Shown here piece by piece: positions 7,917-17,056 of a DNA stretch of 64,000 nucleotides. The stretch comes from Paraburkholderia acidipaludis NBRC 101816. GTDB lineage: Bacteria; Pseudomonadota; Gammaproteobacteria; Burkholderiales; Burkholderiaceae. The stretch lies in contig NZ_BAXZ01000010.1 of the NCBI RefSeq assembly GCF_000684975.1, positions 220,175 through 284,174 of the forward strand. The letters run 5' to 3'. Under the pieces are notes generated by a model. The model searched no databases. It had not been told where the DNA came from and saw nothing but the letters and a program-made list of their open reading frames with translations. Position 1 is the first letter of the stretch. Each line of letters starts with the position of its first letter. The position numbers were made by a program, and so were the translations under genes.

Positions 7917-9335
7917 ATGCAACCGGCAAACTACGACCTTTATTCGACCTTCGTGCGGCGCGCACGACGCCTCTGGCGGCAATACGGCGTACTGTGGCTC
8001 GGCGCGGTCGCCGTGGGTCTCGTGGCCGTGTTCTATGCCCGCCTCATCGACTGGGGCTACAACGCCTTTCTGCACCTGCAGCGCGAGCATATCTGGCTGC
8101 CCCTTATCCTGACGCCTGCCGTCGCGGCCGTTTCCGTCTGGCTCACGCGCACTTTCTTCCGCGGCGCCGAAGGCAGCGGCATTCCGCAGGTGATCGCCGT
8201 GCTGCACGCGAAACCCGGCGAATCGGGCGAGCGGCTGCTCACCCTGCGCATTCTGGCCGGCAAGATCGCCGTGTCGTTTCTCGGCATTCTCGGCGGCTTC
8301 ACCATCGGCCGCGAGGGGCCGACGGTGCAGGTCGGCGCCGCGCTCATGTTCAACATGCGGCGGCTCTATCCGCGCTCGAACGTGCTCATCGAGCGCAAGC
8401 TCGTGCTGGCCGGCGCCGCCGCGGGGCTTTCCGCCGCGTTCAACACGCCGCTGGCCGGCATCGTCTTCGCCATCGAGGAACTCACGCGCAGCTTCGAAGC
8501 GCGTGCGAGCGGCGTGGTCATCACCACCATCATCATCGCGGGCGTGATCGCGCTCGGCCTGAACGGCAACTACACCTACTTCGGCACGATCCAGATCGGC
8601 TCGCACTTTCCCGACCTGCTCGCCGTTGCGGTACTGCTCACCGCCGTCGTCACCGGCATTGCGGGCGGCGTCTTCTGCTGGCTGCTGCTCAATACCGCGC
8701 GCTGGATTCCCGCGCCGCTGCGCAAGCTGCACGGCGACCAGCCTATCGCCTTCGCGGCGCTCTGCGGTTTCATCATCGCCGTGATCGGGCTCGTTTCGGG
8801 CGGCACGACGTTCGGCAGCGGCTATGCGGAAGCGCGCGGCCTGCTCGACGGCCGCGAGCATCTGTCGCTCGCGTATCCGTTCCTGAAGATGGCGTCGATG
8901 GTGGGCTCTTACCTGCCCGGGATTCCGGGCGGCATCTTCGCGCCGTCGCTGTCGATCGGCGCGGGCTTCGGCAACGCGCTGCACATGGTGTTTGGCAGCC
9001 TGGAACTGCAGATGCTCATCGCGCTCGCGATGGTCGGCTATCTCGCGGCCGTCACGCAGTCACCCATTACGTCGTTCGTGATCGTGATGGAGATGATCAA
9101 CGGTCACGCGCTCGTGATCTCGCTGATGGCCACGGCGCTGATCGCGAGCCGCGTCTCGCGCCTTTTCGCGCCGCCGCTCTACGAAACCTTGTCGCAGCGC
9201 TACACGGCGCCGCCGCAGCCGGCTGCCGCACCGCAGGCCGCAGCAGCAGCCGACGAGGCGCCCGCCGACGTGCCCGAGCCGCTCAGACGCAACGAGCCCG
9301 ACAGCGCCACCGCGAACGAAACCTCCGATCGCTGA
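7917..9335 (+). CDS. ClC-family chloride channel or Cl-/H+ antiporter
   Basis: A 472-residue inner-membrane protein. The three Cl- coordinating signatures are present: GSGIP (86-90), GREGP (131-135, with the gating Glu at 133) and GIFAP in the GSYLPGIPGGIFAP segment. A second Glu in IEEL about 54 residues later corresponds to the proton-path position of bacterial antiporters, so exchange rather than passive channel activity is likely. No CBS domains follow; the C-terminal 50 residues are Ala/Pro-rich. Such proteins assist acid resistance or ion balance. It is monocistronic. Confidence 0.85.
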   Translation: MQPANYDLYSTFVRRARRLWRQYGVLWLGAVAVGLVAVFYARLIDWGYNAFLHLQREHIWLPLILTPAVAAVSVWLTRTFFRGAEGSGIPQVIAVLHAKPGESGERLLTLRILAGKIAVSFLGILGGFTIGREGPTVQVGAALMFNMRRLYPRSNVLIERKLVLAGAAAGLSAAFNTPLAGIVFAIEELTRSFEARASGVVITTIIIAGVIALGLNGNYTYFGTIQIGSHFPDLLAVAVLLTAVVTGIAGGVFCWLLLNTARWIPAPLRKLHGDQPIAFAALCGFIIAVIGLVSGGTTFGSGYAEARGLLDGREHLSLAYPFLKMASMVGSYLPGIPGGIFAPSLSIGAGFGNALHMVFGSLELQMLIALAMVGYLAAVTQSPITSFVIVMEMINGHALVISLMATALIASRVSRLFAPPLYETLSQRYTAPPQPAAAPQAAAAADEAPADVPEPLRRNEPDSATANETSDR

Positions 9336-9364
9336 AACGCCGCGGGCTCGTGTTCAGGTCCCCT

Positions 9365-9424
9365 CAGGCAGCCTTCTCAGGCAACCTGCTCAAGCAGCCT
9401 CGGCAGGCTGCCTGCCCCCGAAGG
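9365..9424. repeat. Inverted repeat between convergent genes
   Basis: Arms CAGGCAGCCT (9365-9374) and AGGCTGCCTG (9415-9424) are exact complements 40 bp apart, between the ClC stop and the stop of the gene opposite. There is no T run. It could end transcription from either side. Confidence 0.4.
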
Positions 9425-9428
9425 CGCC

Positions 9429-9746
9429 TCAGGCCGCCCAGTGGCCTTCGACCCAACGCCAGTTCGGGCCGTGCGCCACCCAGTGGCCGGGCACCCAGTG
9501 GTAGCCCACGCGCTCGCGCTGCCAGTGGCCGGCGATCCACACGTACTGGCCGTGATCCCACTTCCAGTGGCCCTTGTCCCAGACATAACCGGCGCGCGGA
9601 GCCGGCACCACTTCGACGCGCTCGGCGGGCGGCGGCATGTTCGGCTCGACGACGACGACTTCGGCAAAAGCCGGTGCGGCGACTGCGCAAACGCCAGCGG
9701 CAAGAAACGCGCCTTTGGCGAGCATCAGGCGGAAGGACTTGTTCAT
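9429..9746 (-). CDS. YXWGXW-repeat periplasmic protein
   Basis: A 105-residue protein with a clean Sec signal peptide (about 1-26, ending APAFA) and four tandem Trp-rich units: YVWDKGHWKW, YVWIAGHWQR, YHWVPGHWV and WRWVEGHW. This is the YXWGXW repeat family, whose members are secreted and of unknown function. I place the start at the second ATG because AAGGGTG is well spaced from it; the upstream ATG would add three residues. It is convergent with the ClC gene. Confidence 0.7.
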   Translation of the reverse strand: MNKSFRLMLAKGAFLAAGVCAVAAPAFAEVVVVEPNMPPPAERVEVVPAPRAGYVWDKGHWKWDHGQYVWIAGHWQRERVGYHWVPGHWVAHGPNWRWVEGHWAA

Positions 9747-9955
9747 ATGGATCACCCTTGTCAGTTGTTAGACGCCAGAGTTGGCGCTACAGCAATCAAT
9801 GCGCGAACCCCGATTTTCGCTGACATGAGCCGTATTACGACCGTGGATGAAGTGAAACCGATTGTTTCGCGCAAGGCGAATGCAGGCTTGGGAAGCCGTG
9901 TGGGTCGAGACGGCGGGCGAAGCGCGTCAATCCGGCGGCGCGCCTCGCCACGTTC

Positions 9956-10210
9956 TCAGGCTTGCGGGATCTCGATCTTGACCTCGAGCACTTCGAGGTC
10001 GTCCTGGCGTTCGAGACTCACGCGTATATCTTCGTCGGAAATCTTCACGTACTTCGAGATCACCGCAACCAGTTCGCGCTGCAACGCCGGCAGATAATCG
10101 GCGGGCGGATGGCCGCCTGCCCGCTCGTGAGCGATGATGAGCTGCAGGCGTTCCTTCGCTACCGAGGCGGACTTCTTCTTCTCGCCGAGAAAAAACGAAA
10201 GAAACGACAT
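9956..10210 (-). CDS. minE: Cell division topological specificity factor MinE
   Basis: An 84-residue MinE. The N-terminal MSFLSFFLGEKKKSASVAKE is the membrane-targeting and MinD-activating region, followed by ERLQLIIAHERAG, the contact helix that switches to a strand on binding MinD, and a C-terminal topological specificity domain (LVAVISKYVKI onward). MinE drives pole-to-pole oscillation of MinCD and keeps the Z ring at midcell. It is the last gene of minC-minD-minE, 14 bp after minD. Confidence 0.95.
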   Translation of the reverse strand: MSFLSFFLGEKKKSASVAKERLQLIIAHERAGGHPPADYLPALQRELVAVISKYVKISDEDIRVSLERQDDLEVLEVKIEIPQA

Positions 10211-10224
10211 GACGTGCGCCTCCC

Positions 10225-11040
10225 TTACTTGTTGCCGAAGAGGCGCTGAAAGAGGCCCGGCTTCTGGTAATCGGTGAAACGAAGCGACTTGTCTTCGCCA
10301 AGGAAGCGCGAGACGACGTCCTTGTACGATTCGGCGACATCGGTGCCGTCGAGGTGCACGGCGGGCAGACCCTGATTCGATGCGTGCAGCACGGCTTCCG
10401 ACTCCGGAATCACGCCGATCAGCTCGATGCGCAGGATTTCCTGAATGTCGGTCAGCGAGAGCATTTCGCCTTCGCTCACGCGCTTCGGGTTGTAGCGCGT
10501 GATGAGCAGGTGCTCCTTGACGGGATCCGCGCCTTCGATCGCGCGCTTCGTCTTCGACGAGAGCATGCCGAGGATGCGGTCCGAATCGCGCACCGAGGAG
10601 ACTTCCGGGTTCGTCACGATGAGCGCTTCGTCGGCGAAGTGCATCGCGAGCAGCGCGCCCGACTCGATGCCCGCGGGCGAATCGCACACGATGTACTCGA
10701 AGTCCATCTTGCGCAGGTCCTCGATCACCTTTTCCACGCCTTCCTTCGTGAGCGCGTCCTTGTCGCGCGTTTGCGAAGCCGGCAGGATGAAGAGATTTTC
10801 GCACTTCTTGTCCTTGATGAGCGCCTGGTTCAGGTTCGCTTCACCCTGGATCACGTTGATGAGGTCGTACACGACGCGGCGCTCGCAACCCATGATGAGG
10901 TCGAGATTGCGCAGGCCCACGTCGAAGTCGATGACCGCGGTCTTGTGGCCGCGCAACGCGAGGCCCGATGCGAAGCTCGCGCTCGTGGTCGTCTTGCCCA
11001 CGCCGCCCTTGCCCGAAGTCACCACAATGATTTTTGCCAT
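10225..11040 (-). CDS. minD: Septum site-determining ATPase MinD
   Basis: A 271-residue ParA/MinD ATPase. The deviant Walker A KGGVGKTT is at residues 11-18, and the C-terminus carries the amphipathic membrane-targeting helix (GLFQRLFGNK). With ATP it dimerises on the inner membrane and recruits MinC to block FtsZ assembly near the poles; MinE stimulates hydrolysis. Length and motifs are standard. It is the middle gene of the min operon. Confidence 0.96.
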   Translation of the reverse strand: MAKIIVVTSGKGGVGKTTTSASFASGLALRGHKTAVIDFDVGLRNLDLIMGCERRVVYDLINVIQGEANLNQALIKDKKCENLFILPASQTRDKDALTKEGVEKVIEDLRKMDFEYIVCDSPAGIESGALLAMHFADEALIVTNPEVSSVRDSDRILGMLSSKTKRAIEGADPVKEHLLITRYNPKRVSEGEMLSLTDIQEILRIELIGVIPESEAVLHASNQGLPAVHLDGTDVAESYKDVVSRFLGEDKSLRFTDYQKPGLFQRLFGNK

Positions 11041-11127
11041 TCCCTTAACCTTGTGTTCGTCAGTTTCTTCAGTTTGGTCCCATCGCGCGCCGCTATGCTG
11101 GCCGCTGCACCAACTTCTGCCGGCGCG

Positions 11128-11997
11128 TCAGGTGAGCCTCAACGGTTCGATCAACAGCTTTTCTTCTTCGTCCAGCCGGATCTGCACCGGCTTGCCGGCC
11201 ACCTCGCCGGGAAGCGGGACTTCAGTCGTACGGTAGATGCCCGCAATCGAAATCAGTTCCGCCTCGAGACACGTGCAGAAGATGCGCGCGTCGTGATTGC
11301 CGTGCACGCCCGCCAGCGCCCGGCCGCGCAACGGCGCGTAGATGTGAATGTTGCCTTCGGCGATGACTTCCGCACCGTTCGAGACGAGGCCGAGCACGAC
11401 CAGGTCGCCCTTCGCGTAGATGCGCTGGCCCGAACGCAGCGGCCGGTCGACGACCAGCGCCGGCTCCGCACGCGCAGCGCGCACGGCCGCATCGCCGGCG
11501 GCCGGGGGCGTGTCGGCAAGCGGCTCGCTCGCGGCGGGAAAGAGCTCGGGTTGTGCGGGCGCGGAGGACGTCGCCTGCGGCTCGGCGGTTGCCGTGGCTG
11601 CTACGGACGAAGCCGCGGACACACCAGCCGACGCGTCGGCGGCCTCCTCCTCCGCTGCCGTTTTGGCGCTCGCGCCGCGGCGGTCGCGCGCTTCGAGGAA
11701 CGGCAGGCCGGCCTCGGCAGCCCATGCGTGCTGCGCCGGATGCGCCACGACGCCGACCGGGTGCATACGCACGCTCTCGAGCAGGCGCACGATGTCGCCA
11801 AGCGCGACCTGCTCGCTGTCGGCGAGGCGCCGCAAATCGATGGCAACCGTGTCGTTCGCGAAGAATTCGGGCGTAGCTTCGAAGCGCCGCGTGAGTTCGG
11901 CGCGCATGGCATCCAGCTCGGTCGTCTTGACCACGAACAGAAGCGTATCGACTGAACCGCTCTTCAGTTCAAAATATGGCGATTTCCTGGGCGACAT
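11128..11997 (-). CDS. minC: Septum site-determining protein MinC
   Basis: A 289-residue FtsZ inhibitor. The N-terminal domain (about 1-105, starting near FELKSGSVDTLLFVV) blocks FtsZ polymerisation. The C-terminal beta-helix domain (about 185-289, with GQRIYAKGDLVVLG and VHGNHDARIFC) dimerises and binds MinD. Between them is a long Ala/Ser/Pro/Glu-rich linker of about 75 residues, which makes the protein some 60 residues longer than E. coli MinC; long linkers are common in Burkholderiaceae. It is first in the operon, 87 bp before minD. Confidence 0.94.
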   Translation of the reverse strand: MSPRKSPYFELKSGSVDTLLFVVKTTELDAMRAELTRRFEATPEFFANDTVAIDLRRLADSEQVALGDIVRLLESVRMHPVGVVAHPAQHAWAAEAGLPFLEARDRRGASAKTAAEEEAADASAGVSAASSVAATATAEPQATSSAPAQPELFPAASEPLADTPPAAGDAAVRAARAEPALVVDRPLRSGQRIYAKGDLVVLGLVSNGAEVIAEGNIHIYAPLRGRALAGVHGNHDARIFCTCLEAELISIAGIYRTTEVPLPGEVAGKPVQIRLDEEEKLLIEPLRLT

Positions 11998-12203
11998 GGC
12001 GTTCGGCGAAAAATTTTGCGTATTTTACAGGCGTCGACGCGCGCGGCCATTATTTTTAGCGGTTAAATCAGGCGACGGTAATCTGGGGCCCTTTCGCACC
12101 ACACGGCAAACGCAAGGAAAACGCGGCGTGGCCGTTCGCACGCGAGGGCGCGTATGGGTAAGGGAACGATGAAAGGCGCGCGGTTGGCAGCGCGCCGGAA
12201 ACG

Positions 12204-12752
12204 CTAGTTCGGCTGAGCCTGCGTTGCGCCCGGGGCCCGACCGCCGACGTCGCGCACGAGCAGCGTTTCCCATTGTTCGGGCGAATGCTGGCTGCGCGCG
12301 TGATCGCCGGTTGCAACGAAGCCGAAGCGCTCGTAAAAGCGCATGGCGGTCGTGTTGTTGTCGGTGATCCAGGCGTAGACCTGCGTGGTGCCCTCGGCGA
12401 CGAGCCAGTCGATTGCCGCGTTCAACAGCAGTTCGCCGCCGCGCAGGTGCCGCACGGCCGGCGCGACCCACAGCGCCGAAACGAATGCCCGGCGCGCCGG
12501 CGCGCTCTCGAAGCTCGCGCCGATCAGGCCGGCGGGATGGCCTTCGGTGTACAGGATGAACGAGGTGACGGAATGCGAGTCCGCATACCGGGCCGCGGCC
12601 GCATCGAAAACCGCCGCATCGGCGGAGAGCGCGTCTTCAAGCGTGGCATCGCCGAACGCGTAGGGCGCATCGCGCAACGACGCAGTTCTGAGCTCGCGAA
12701 GCACCGCACCCTGATCGGCGGCGATACGGCGAACGGTCAGTGACGGACTCAT
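12204..12752 (-). CDS. GNAT-family N-acetyltransferase
   Basis: A 182-residue acetyl-CoA-dependent acetyltransferase. The GNAT core is visible in the second half: VSALWVAPAVRHLRGGELLL (motif A, the acetyl-CoA pyrophosphate loop) and TDNNTTAMRFYERFGFVATG (motif B). The N-terminal part resembles acetyltransferases whose N-terminal region reads RELRTASLRDAPYAFG. The substrate cannot be inferred. It stands between minC and map on the same strand with about 200 bp on each side. Confidence 0.8.
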   Translation of the reverse strand: MSPSLTVRRIAADQGAVLRELRTASLRDAPYAFGDATLEDALSADAAVFDAAAARYADSHSVTSFILYTEGHPAGLIGASFESAPARRAFVSALWVAPAVRHLRGGELLLNAAIDWLVAEGTTQVYAWITDNNTTAMRFYERFGFVATGDHARSQHSPEQWETLLVRDVGGRAPGATQAQPN

Positions 12753-12923
12753 GCAGTCGTAAACCCCTATAAACCAGTAACGCGTAGCTTTAACCGAACT
12801 CGCCTGGGAGTCAAATCCTTATTTGACAAAAGTGACCGTTCGTCGCGCCGACGCTTCACGGCCACCCCGGCATGCACATGGCGCTTTACAGACGGCGCCG
12901 CAACAGTCATGCCCTGACGTATA

Positions 12924-13709
12924 TCAGGGCGACTCGTAGTCGCCGGTGCCGTCCGGCCAGGGCGTGAGGAGCTCGTAGCCGTCGTCGGTCACGGCGACCA
13001 TGTGCTCCCATTGCGCGGAGAGCGAGCGGTCCTTCGTCACCACCGTCCAGCCGTCGCGCTGCACGGCGGTGCCGGCGCGGCCCGCGTTGACCATCGGCTC
13101 GATCGTGAAGACCATGCCGGGCTTCAGGCGCAGGCCATGCCCCGGCTGGCCGTAGTGCAACACCTGCGGTTCTTCGTGGTAGACCTTGCCGATGCCGTGC
13201 CCGCAGTACTCCCGCACGATCGAAAAGCCGTCCGCCTGCGCGCGGCGTTGGATCGCGTGGCCTACGTCGCCGAGCGTCGCGCCCGGCCGCACCTCGCGAA
13301 TGCCGGCCACCATCGCCTCGTAGGTCGTGTCGATCAGCTGGCGCCCCACCGTGCTCGGCGTGCCCACGGTGTACATGCGGCTCGTGTCCCCGAAATAGCC
13401 GTCCTTGATCACGGCGACGTCGATATTGATGATGTCGCCGTCCTTGAGGATCTCGTTGCGGTTCGGAATGCCGTGGCAGACCACCTGATTGACCGAGGTG
13501 CAGATCGTCTTCGGGAAGCCGAGGTAGCCCACGTTGGCCGGCACGGCCTTGAGCTTGTTGACGATGAAGTCGTTGCAGATTGCGTCGAGGTCGTCGGTGG
13601 AGGCGCCGGGCCTGACGTGCTCGCCGATCATCGCAAGGACGTCGGCGGCCAGCCGGCCGGAAATGCGCAACCGCTCGATGTCGGCGGCGGACTTGTAGGT
13701 GATAGCCAT
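12924..13709 (-). CDS. map: Type I methionine aminopeptidase
   Basis: A 261-residue metalloprotease that removes the initiator Met from nascent proteins. Family marks: VCHGIPN near residue 79, DVAVIKDGYFGDTSR with the two metal-binding Asp, GHGIGKVYHEEP with a metal His, FTIEPM and a final metal Glu region QWEHMVAV. The length is typical of type Ia enzymes without an N-terminal extension. It usually lies next to rpsB in other genomes; here it is not, and the upstream neighbour is integrase debris, so this may be a second map copy. Confidence 0.92.
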   Translation of the reverse strand: MAITYKSAADIERLRISGRLAADVLAMIGEHVRPGASTDDLDAICNDFIVNKLKAVPANVGYLGFPKTICTSVNQVVCHGIPNRNEILKDGDIINIDVAVIKDGYFGDTSRMYTVGTPSTVGRQLIDTTYEAMVAGIREVRPGATLGDVGHAIQRRAQADGFSIVREYCGHGIGKVYHEEPQVLHYGQPGHGLRLKPGMVFTIEPMVNAGRAGTAVQRDGWTVVTKDRSLSAQWEHMVAVTDDGYELLTPWPDGTGDYESP

Positions 13710-13936
13710 CTGTGGACCGAAGTGCGCGCGGCACCGCTCGTCGAGCCGCGCCGCCAGTTCAAGGCAAAGGAGCGATTGTACCGGGGGCGCTGAAGCCCGC
13801 CAGCCTGCGGGACCGCCACGGAACCGGACAGGTCAGGCTGTGCGCGGTCCATGCCGCCCTCAGGGATGAGAAATATCTTACAACGCCAGGCGCAGAACGT
13901 CGTGACCGCGATCACCGTCTGGACTTCGCCGTGGTG

Positions 13937-14281
13937 TTCGCCGACAAGCCGACAAAGGCATTAAAGGCTGGCGACAAGCCGGTACTCGACGGCAAAGTAA
14001 CGGGAGGCCGCTGCCCCCCACCAGGGGGCAGCAAGTGGACGCTCCGCGTCACCGGCCCCGTAACGGGCAAGCGTCGCGACGCAGGCCTTGGCGTCTATCC
14101 CGAAGTCTCGATTGCCGACGCGGGCGACAAGGCGCTTGATGCGATCACACCCGCCGACTGCGCCGACGTGTTACGCCCCATATGGCTGGAGAAGGTAGAA
14201 ACCGCCAGCCGTACCCGCCAGCGGATGCACGCCGTGATGCAATGGGCCTGGGCGCATGGCCAGGCGATTCCGCCGCCCTAA
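13937..14281 (+). pseudogene. N-terminal remnant of a P4-type tyrosine integrase
   Basis: The frame reads KALKAGDKPVLDGKVTGG, then KRRDAGLGVYPEVSIADA and ITPADCADVLRPIWLEKVE, which correspond to the DUF4102 N-terminal arm-binding domain and the SAM-like core-binding domain of P4-family integrases. The proper start is missing, the Gly-rich start-proximal region is scrambled, and the whole catalytic domain is absent. The coding sequence stops at GQAIPPP exactly where homology to the leader of cassette A begins (about 14265-14279). It is a dead integrase interrupted at the edge of the cassette. Confidence 0.7.
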
Positions 14282-14434
14282 AAAAGAAGCTACTGCGCCC
14301 GCCGAACGGTGCAGTAGTCGAGCGGCAACCACCGACAATCATCTCAAAATCAGACTTCCCAAGCTCGCGTCCGCTTAGGCAATTCTCGACTTTGCGCCCT
14401 GACAATTGCTGACTATTTTTCAGGCGTTTTCGTA

Positions 14435-14463
14435 TTGAGCCACCCCGTATTGCGGGTTATAAG
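14435..14463 (+). promoter_or_regulatory. Predicted sigma-70 promoter of cassette B
   Basis: TTGAGC (14435-14440), a 17-bp spacer and TATAAG (14458-14463), matching the spacing and -10 of copy A. Confidence 0.55.
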
Positions 14464-14540
14464 CCGTGAAGGACTGAAATAGCTCCGCATTGTGATCGGC
14501 TCTGTTTCTATCGCATTGACCTAGTTCAGAAAGTCAAAAC

Positions 14541-15134
14541 ATGAATACGCAAAATGAAAATGGGACATTCCCGAGCGCGCAGGGGAAACGACAGCGCAGG
14601 TTCCTACCGGAGCGCAAGCCCGGCGATCCGCGGTGGCAGTGGGTGCTGGCCGTTGCGTTCCAGATTGCTGTAGTACCCGTTGCCTCGTTCGTGCTGGTGA
14701 CGGGTGTTGGATTTTGCCAGGATGTTACGAAGACGGGATCGTATGGTGAGTTCTACCTGATGGGATTTAACCGGACGGATCGCACCATTGCACATTTTTA
14801 TGTGGACGGAGACTGGGGCGGCAACATGGGGGCACACGGAGAAAGCGGTGCAACGTGTTGCACAAGCCTTCGTCGTGATGCCAAGTCGCTTCACGTCCGG
14901 TGGATTCTTGACTGGAAATCCATGGCTGACGCAGACCGCAATCTGCCGATGGAAACGTACGAGGCCGACGTCCCGCTTCCCCCCATTCCCAAAGGTGCCA
15001 AGGACGGCCATATCAAGATCTATTTCTTCCCCGGTAACCGGATCGGTGCAGGCTATACCGCCAATCTGGATGACATTGAAGTCAAGCCGCAAGTAACTGG
15101 ACGACGCGTCGCAGATACGGTGTTCAACGACTGA
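14541..15134 (+). CDS. DUF3304 family protein, candidate immunity protein (copy B)
   Basis: A 197-residue paralogue of the protein at 419. It keeps the basic N-terminus, single hydrophobic segment (about 40-60), the TDRTIAHFYVDG and WGGN segments, the CC pair (ATCCTSLR) and the C-terminal IYFFPGNRI. It has an ATG start where copy A has GTG. Differences cluster in the exported domain (for example the region after WGGN and around residues 140-150), where a specificity-determining immunity surface would be expected to vary. The DUF2235 gene follows after 29 bp. Immunity function is inferred from pairing. Confidence 0.75.
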   Translation: MNTQNENGTFPSAQGKRQRRFLPERKPGDPRWQWVLAVAFQIAVVPVASFVLVTGVGFCQDVTKTGSYGEFYLMGFNRTDRTIAHFYVDGDWGGNMGAHGESGATCCTSLRRDAKSLHVRWILDWKSMADADRNLPMETYEADVPLPPIPKGAKDGHIKIYFFPGNRIGAGYTANLDDIEVKPQVTGRRVADTVFND

Positions 15135-15163
15135 CAACGAAATCTGACCAAGGAAATCAAGCA

Positions 15164-17056
15164 ATGTCTGACCTGATGGGCATATTCCAAAAGAAACCGG
15201 CCAATCCCGATGCGGCCAGCCCCGAGTATGTTGATGAAATGCCTGACGCAGCCGCGATTGTGAAGCGTGCGATTGCCTTCAGCAAGACGCTTCCCGATAC
15301 GCCACCCGACGGCTGCTACCGCTGCGAACAGGAACTGTACGTCAGCTTTTTCTTCGACGGTTTTGGCCACGACCAGAAGGTCGATGCGCAGAAGGGCACA
15401 CTCTCGAACATTGGCCGCCTGTTCGCAGCCCATATCATTGATCCCAAGAAGGGTGTCGAAAAGCGCTATTACCAAGGGCTTGGCACCCGCCTGAGTAATG
15501 CCCCAGTGACGGCACATGACGTGCTTGCACCTGCCGAGAATGACGCTGAATCCATCGCAACGGGGAAGGCCCAGGGGGTGGTGTCCGATCCCTACAAGAA
15601 GCCTCTTTCGGCAATGGCCAAGGCCAAGTGGAACAACCCCAACGCGACGATGCGCGAACTTGCCACTGAAGGCCAGAATGTTGCTGCCGGGCAAGTGGAC
15701 CGCGAGAAGGTCTGGGCAAAAATCACGGACTGGAAGGGTGTCGTCAAGGCGAAATGGGCGGACGTCGGCTTTATGCTGATTGCCGAAAACGTCACCGCGA
15801 TACGCGATAGCGAAAAAGGGGCTGCATTGCTTGGAACGGGCGTGGCCAAGCGTGTTGACAAGGCAGTTGCGGAGTTCAAGGAAATTGTCGAAAAGGCGGC
15901 GAAGGACCCGCGTCCGCTCAAGCGCATCAAGATCGCTGTGTTTGGTTACGACCGGGGGGCGCTGGTTGCGCGAACCTTCGCGAGCCAGCTTTTCGGGAAA
16001 GAATGCAAGCTGGTCAAGGGGGAGACGCAGTTTCAGGGCATCCCGGTCGAGTGCGATTTCATGGGGCTGTTTGACAGCGTGTCGGCGTCTTACGCGGATA
16101 CGCTCTTCATCAAAGCGATTACCACCGCAATCGGCATGGTGCCGACGGGCGGGATCACGCGACCGGTTGTCCGTTACCTTGCCGACGGCGCATTGCAACT
16201 CGTGTCGCTGATCAAGCGCAGGCTCGACGCTGTGGAGATTCCCGACCAGGTCAGGCGCGTGGTGCACTACGTCGCCGCCAATGAACTGCGCTTCTACAAG
16301 CGTGTTGATTCGCTGCGCAAGTCACAGGCCAAGGACCGGATCACCGAAGTCGTTTTCCCCGGTACGCAGCCCGATATCGGCGGCGGCGCGCGTAACGGGG
16401 ACGGTGGCAAGAGCAATGAACTTGCGAAACTCGTCGCGCGTTGCATGCACGAGGAGGCGTGGTCTAGCGGCGTGCCCTTGCAACGGCTCGATCAACTAGC
16501 GGCGAAACTGCCGGGCGTACTTCGGGAATTCCGATCAAAGGCACCGCTGAGCGTCAATGGCGCGACGTATACGGTTGACGATCTGTTCCAGGCGTATCTT
16601 CGGCACGTTCACGCGTCTGGCCCGCTTGAAAAGCACTTCATGGCACATCAGAAGGTATTCGTCTCGTATTTGCGCCGAGTCAATGACCGCCTTGGAAAAA
16701 CTGACGGCACGCATTTCTCGAATCGCGCAGCCTTCGAATATCAGGCGTTGATCGACAATTCGGGCGGATCGTTCTCGCCCGAACTGGGCGTGAATGTAAC
16801 GATGCCCGGTACGTCGGCCACGGATATCGCGGACCCAGATGCGAAGGAACTGGGGTTGACCTGGGAAAATCCGCAGTCCCTGCCACCGCTGGTGTTGGCT
16901 TTCTTCGACCACGTTTTCCACAACACCATGACCGAACCGCTGAACGACGCGGCGCTGAATGCCGTCAGCTATTTCATGTTGCGCCCGATTGAAGACGAAC
17001 TGCCCGCGCCAGTCGCCCCGCTGCCCGATCCCATCCCGGGGGCCGGTGTACTGTAA
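15164..17056 (+). CDS. DUF2235 / Tle1-like T6SS phospholipase-fold protein (copy B)
   Basis: A 630-residue paralogue of the protein at 1045, the same length with no visible indels. The hydrolase-fold landmarks are identical: FFFDGFGHD, FGYDRGA with Asp at 263 where Tle1 enzymes have Ser, GLFDSV, and FPGTQPDIGGG with Gln where His is expected. The variable part is concentrated at about 440-470, between CMHEEAW and VDDLFQAYL. Preservation of the unusual residues in both copies despite divergence elsewhere argues against simple decay. Cytoplasmic, presumably T6SS-exported; no secretion gene is adjacent. Confidence 0.8.
   Translation: MSDLMGIFQKKPANPDAASPEYVDEMPDAAAIVKRAIAFSKTLPDTPPDGCYRCEQELYVSFFFDGFGHDQKVDAQKGTLSNIGRLFAAHIIDPKKGVEKRYYQGLGTRLSNAPVTAHDVLAPAENDAESIATGKAQGVVSDPYKKPLSAMAKAKWNNPNATMRELATEGQNVAAGQVDREKVWAKITDWKGVVKAKWADVGFMLIAENVTAIRDSEKGAALLGTGVAKRVDKAVAEFKEIVEKAAKDPRPLKRIKIAVFGYDRGALVARTFASQLFGKECKLVKGETQFQGIPVECDFMGLFDSVSASYADTLFIKAITTAIGMVPTGGITRPVVRYLADGALQLVSLIKRRLDAVEIPDQVRRVVHYVAANELRFYKRVDSLRKSQAKDRITEVVFPGTQPDIGGGARNGDGGKSNELAKLVARCMHEEAWSSGVPLQRLDQLAAKLPGVLREFRSKAPLSVNGATYTVDDLFQAYLRHVHASGPLEKHFMAHQKVFVSYLRRVNDRLGKTDGTHFSNRAAFEYQALIDNSGGSFSPELGVNVTMPGTSATDIADPDAKELGLTWENPQSLPPLVLAFFDHVFHNTMTEPLNDAALNAVSYFMLRPIEDELPAPVAPLPDPIPGAGVL

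Noticed and set aside
9827..10097. Plus-strand frame around MSRITTVDEVKP
   Set aside because: It runs antisense into minE, is Arg/Ser-rich after the first 20 codons, and has no ribosome-binding site.
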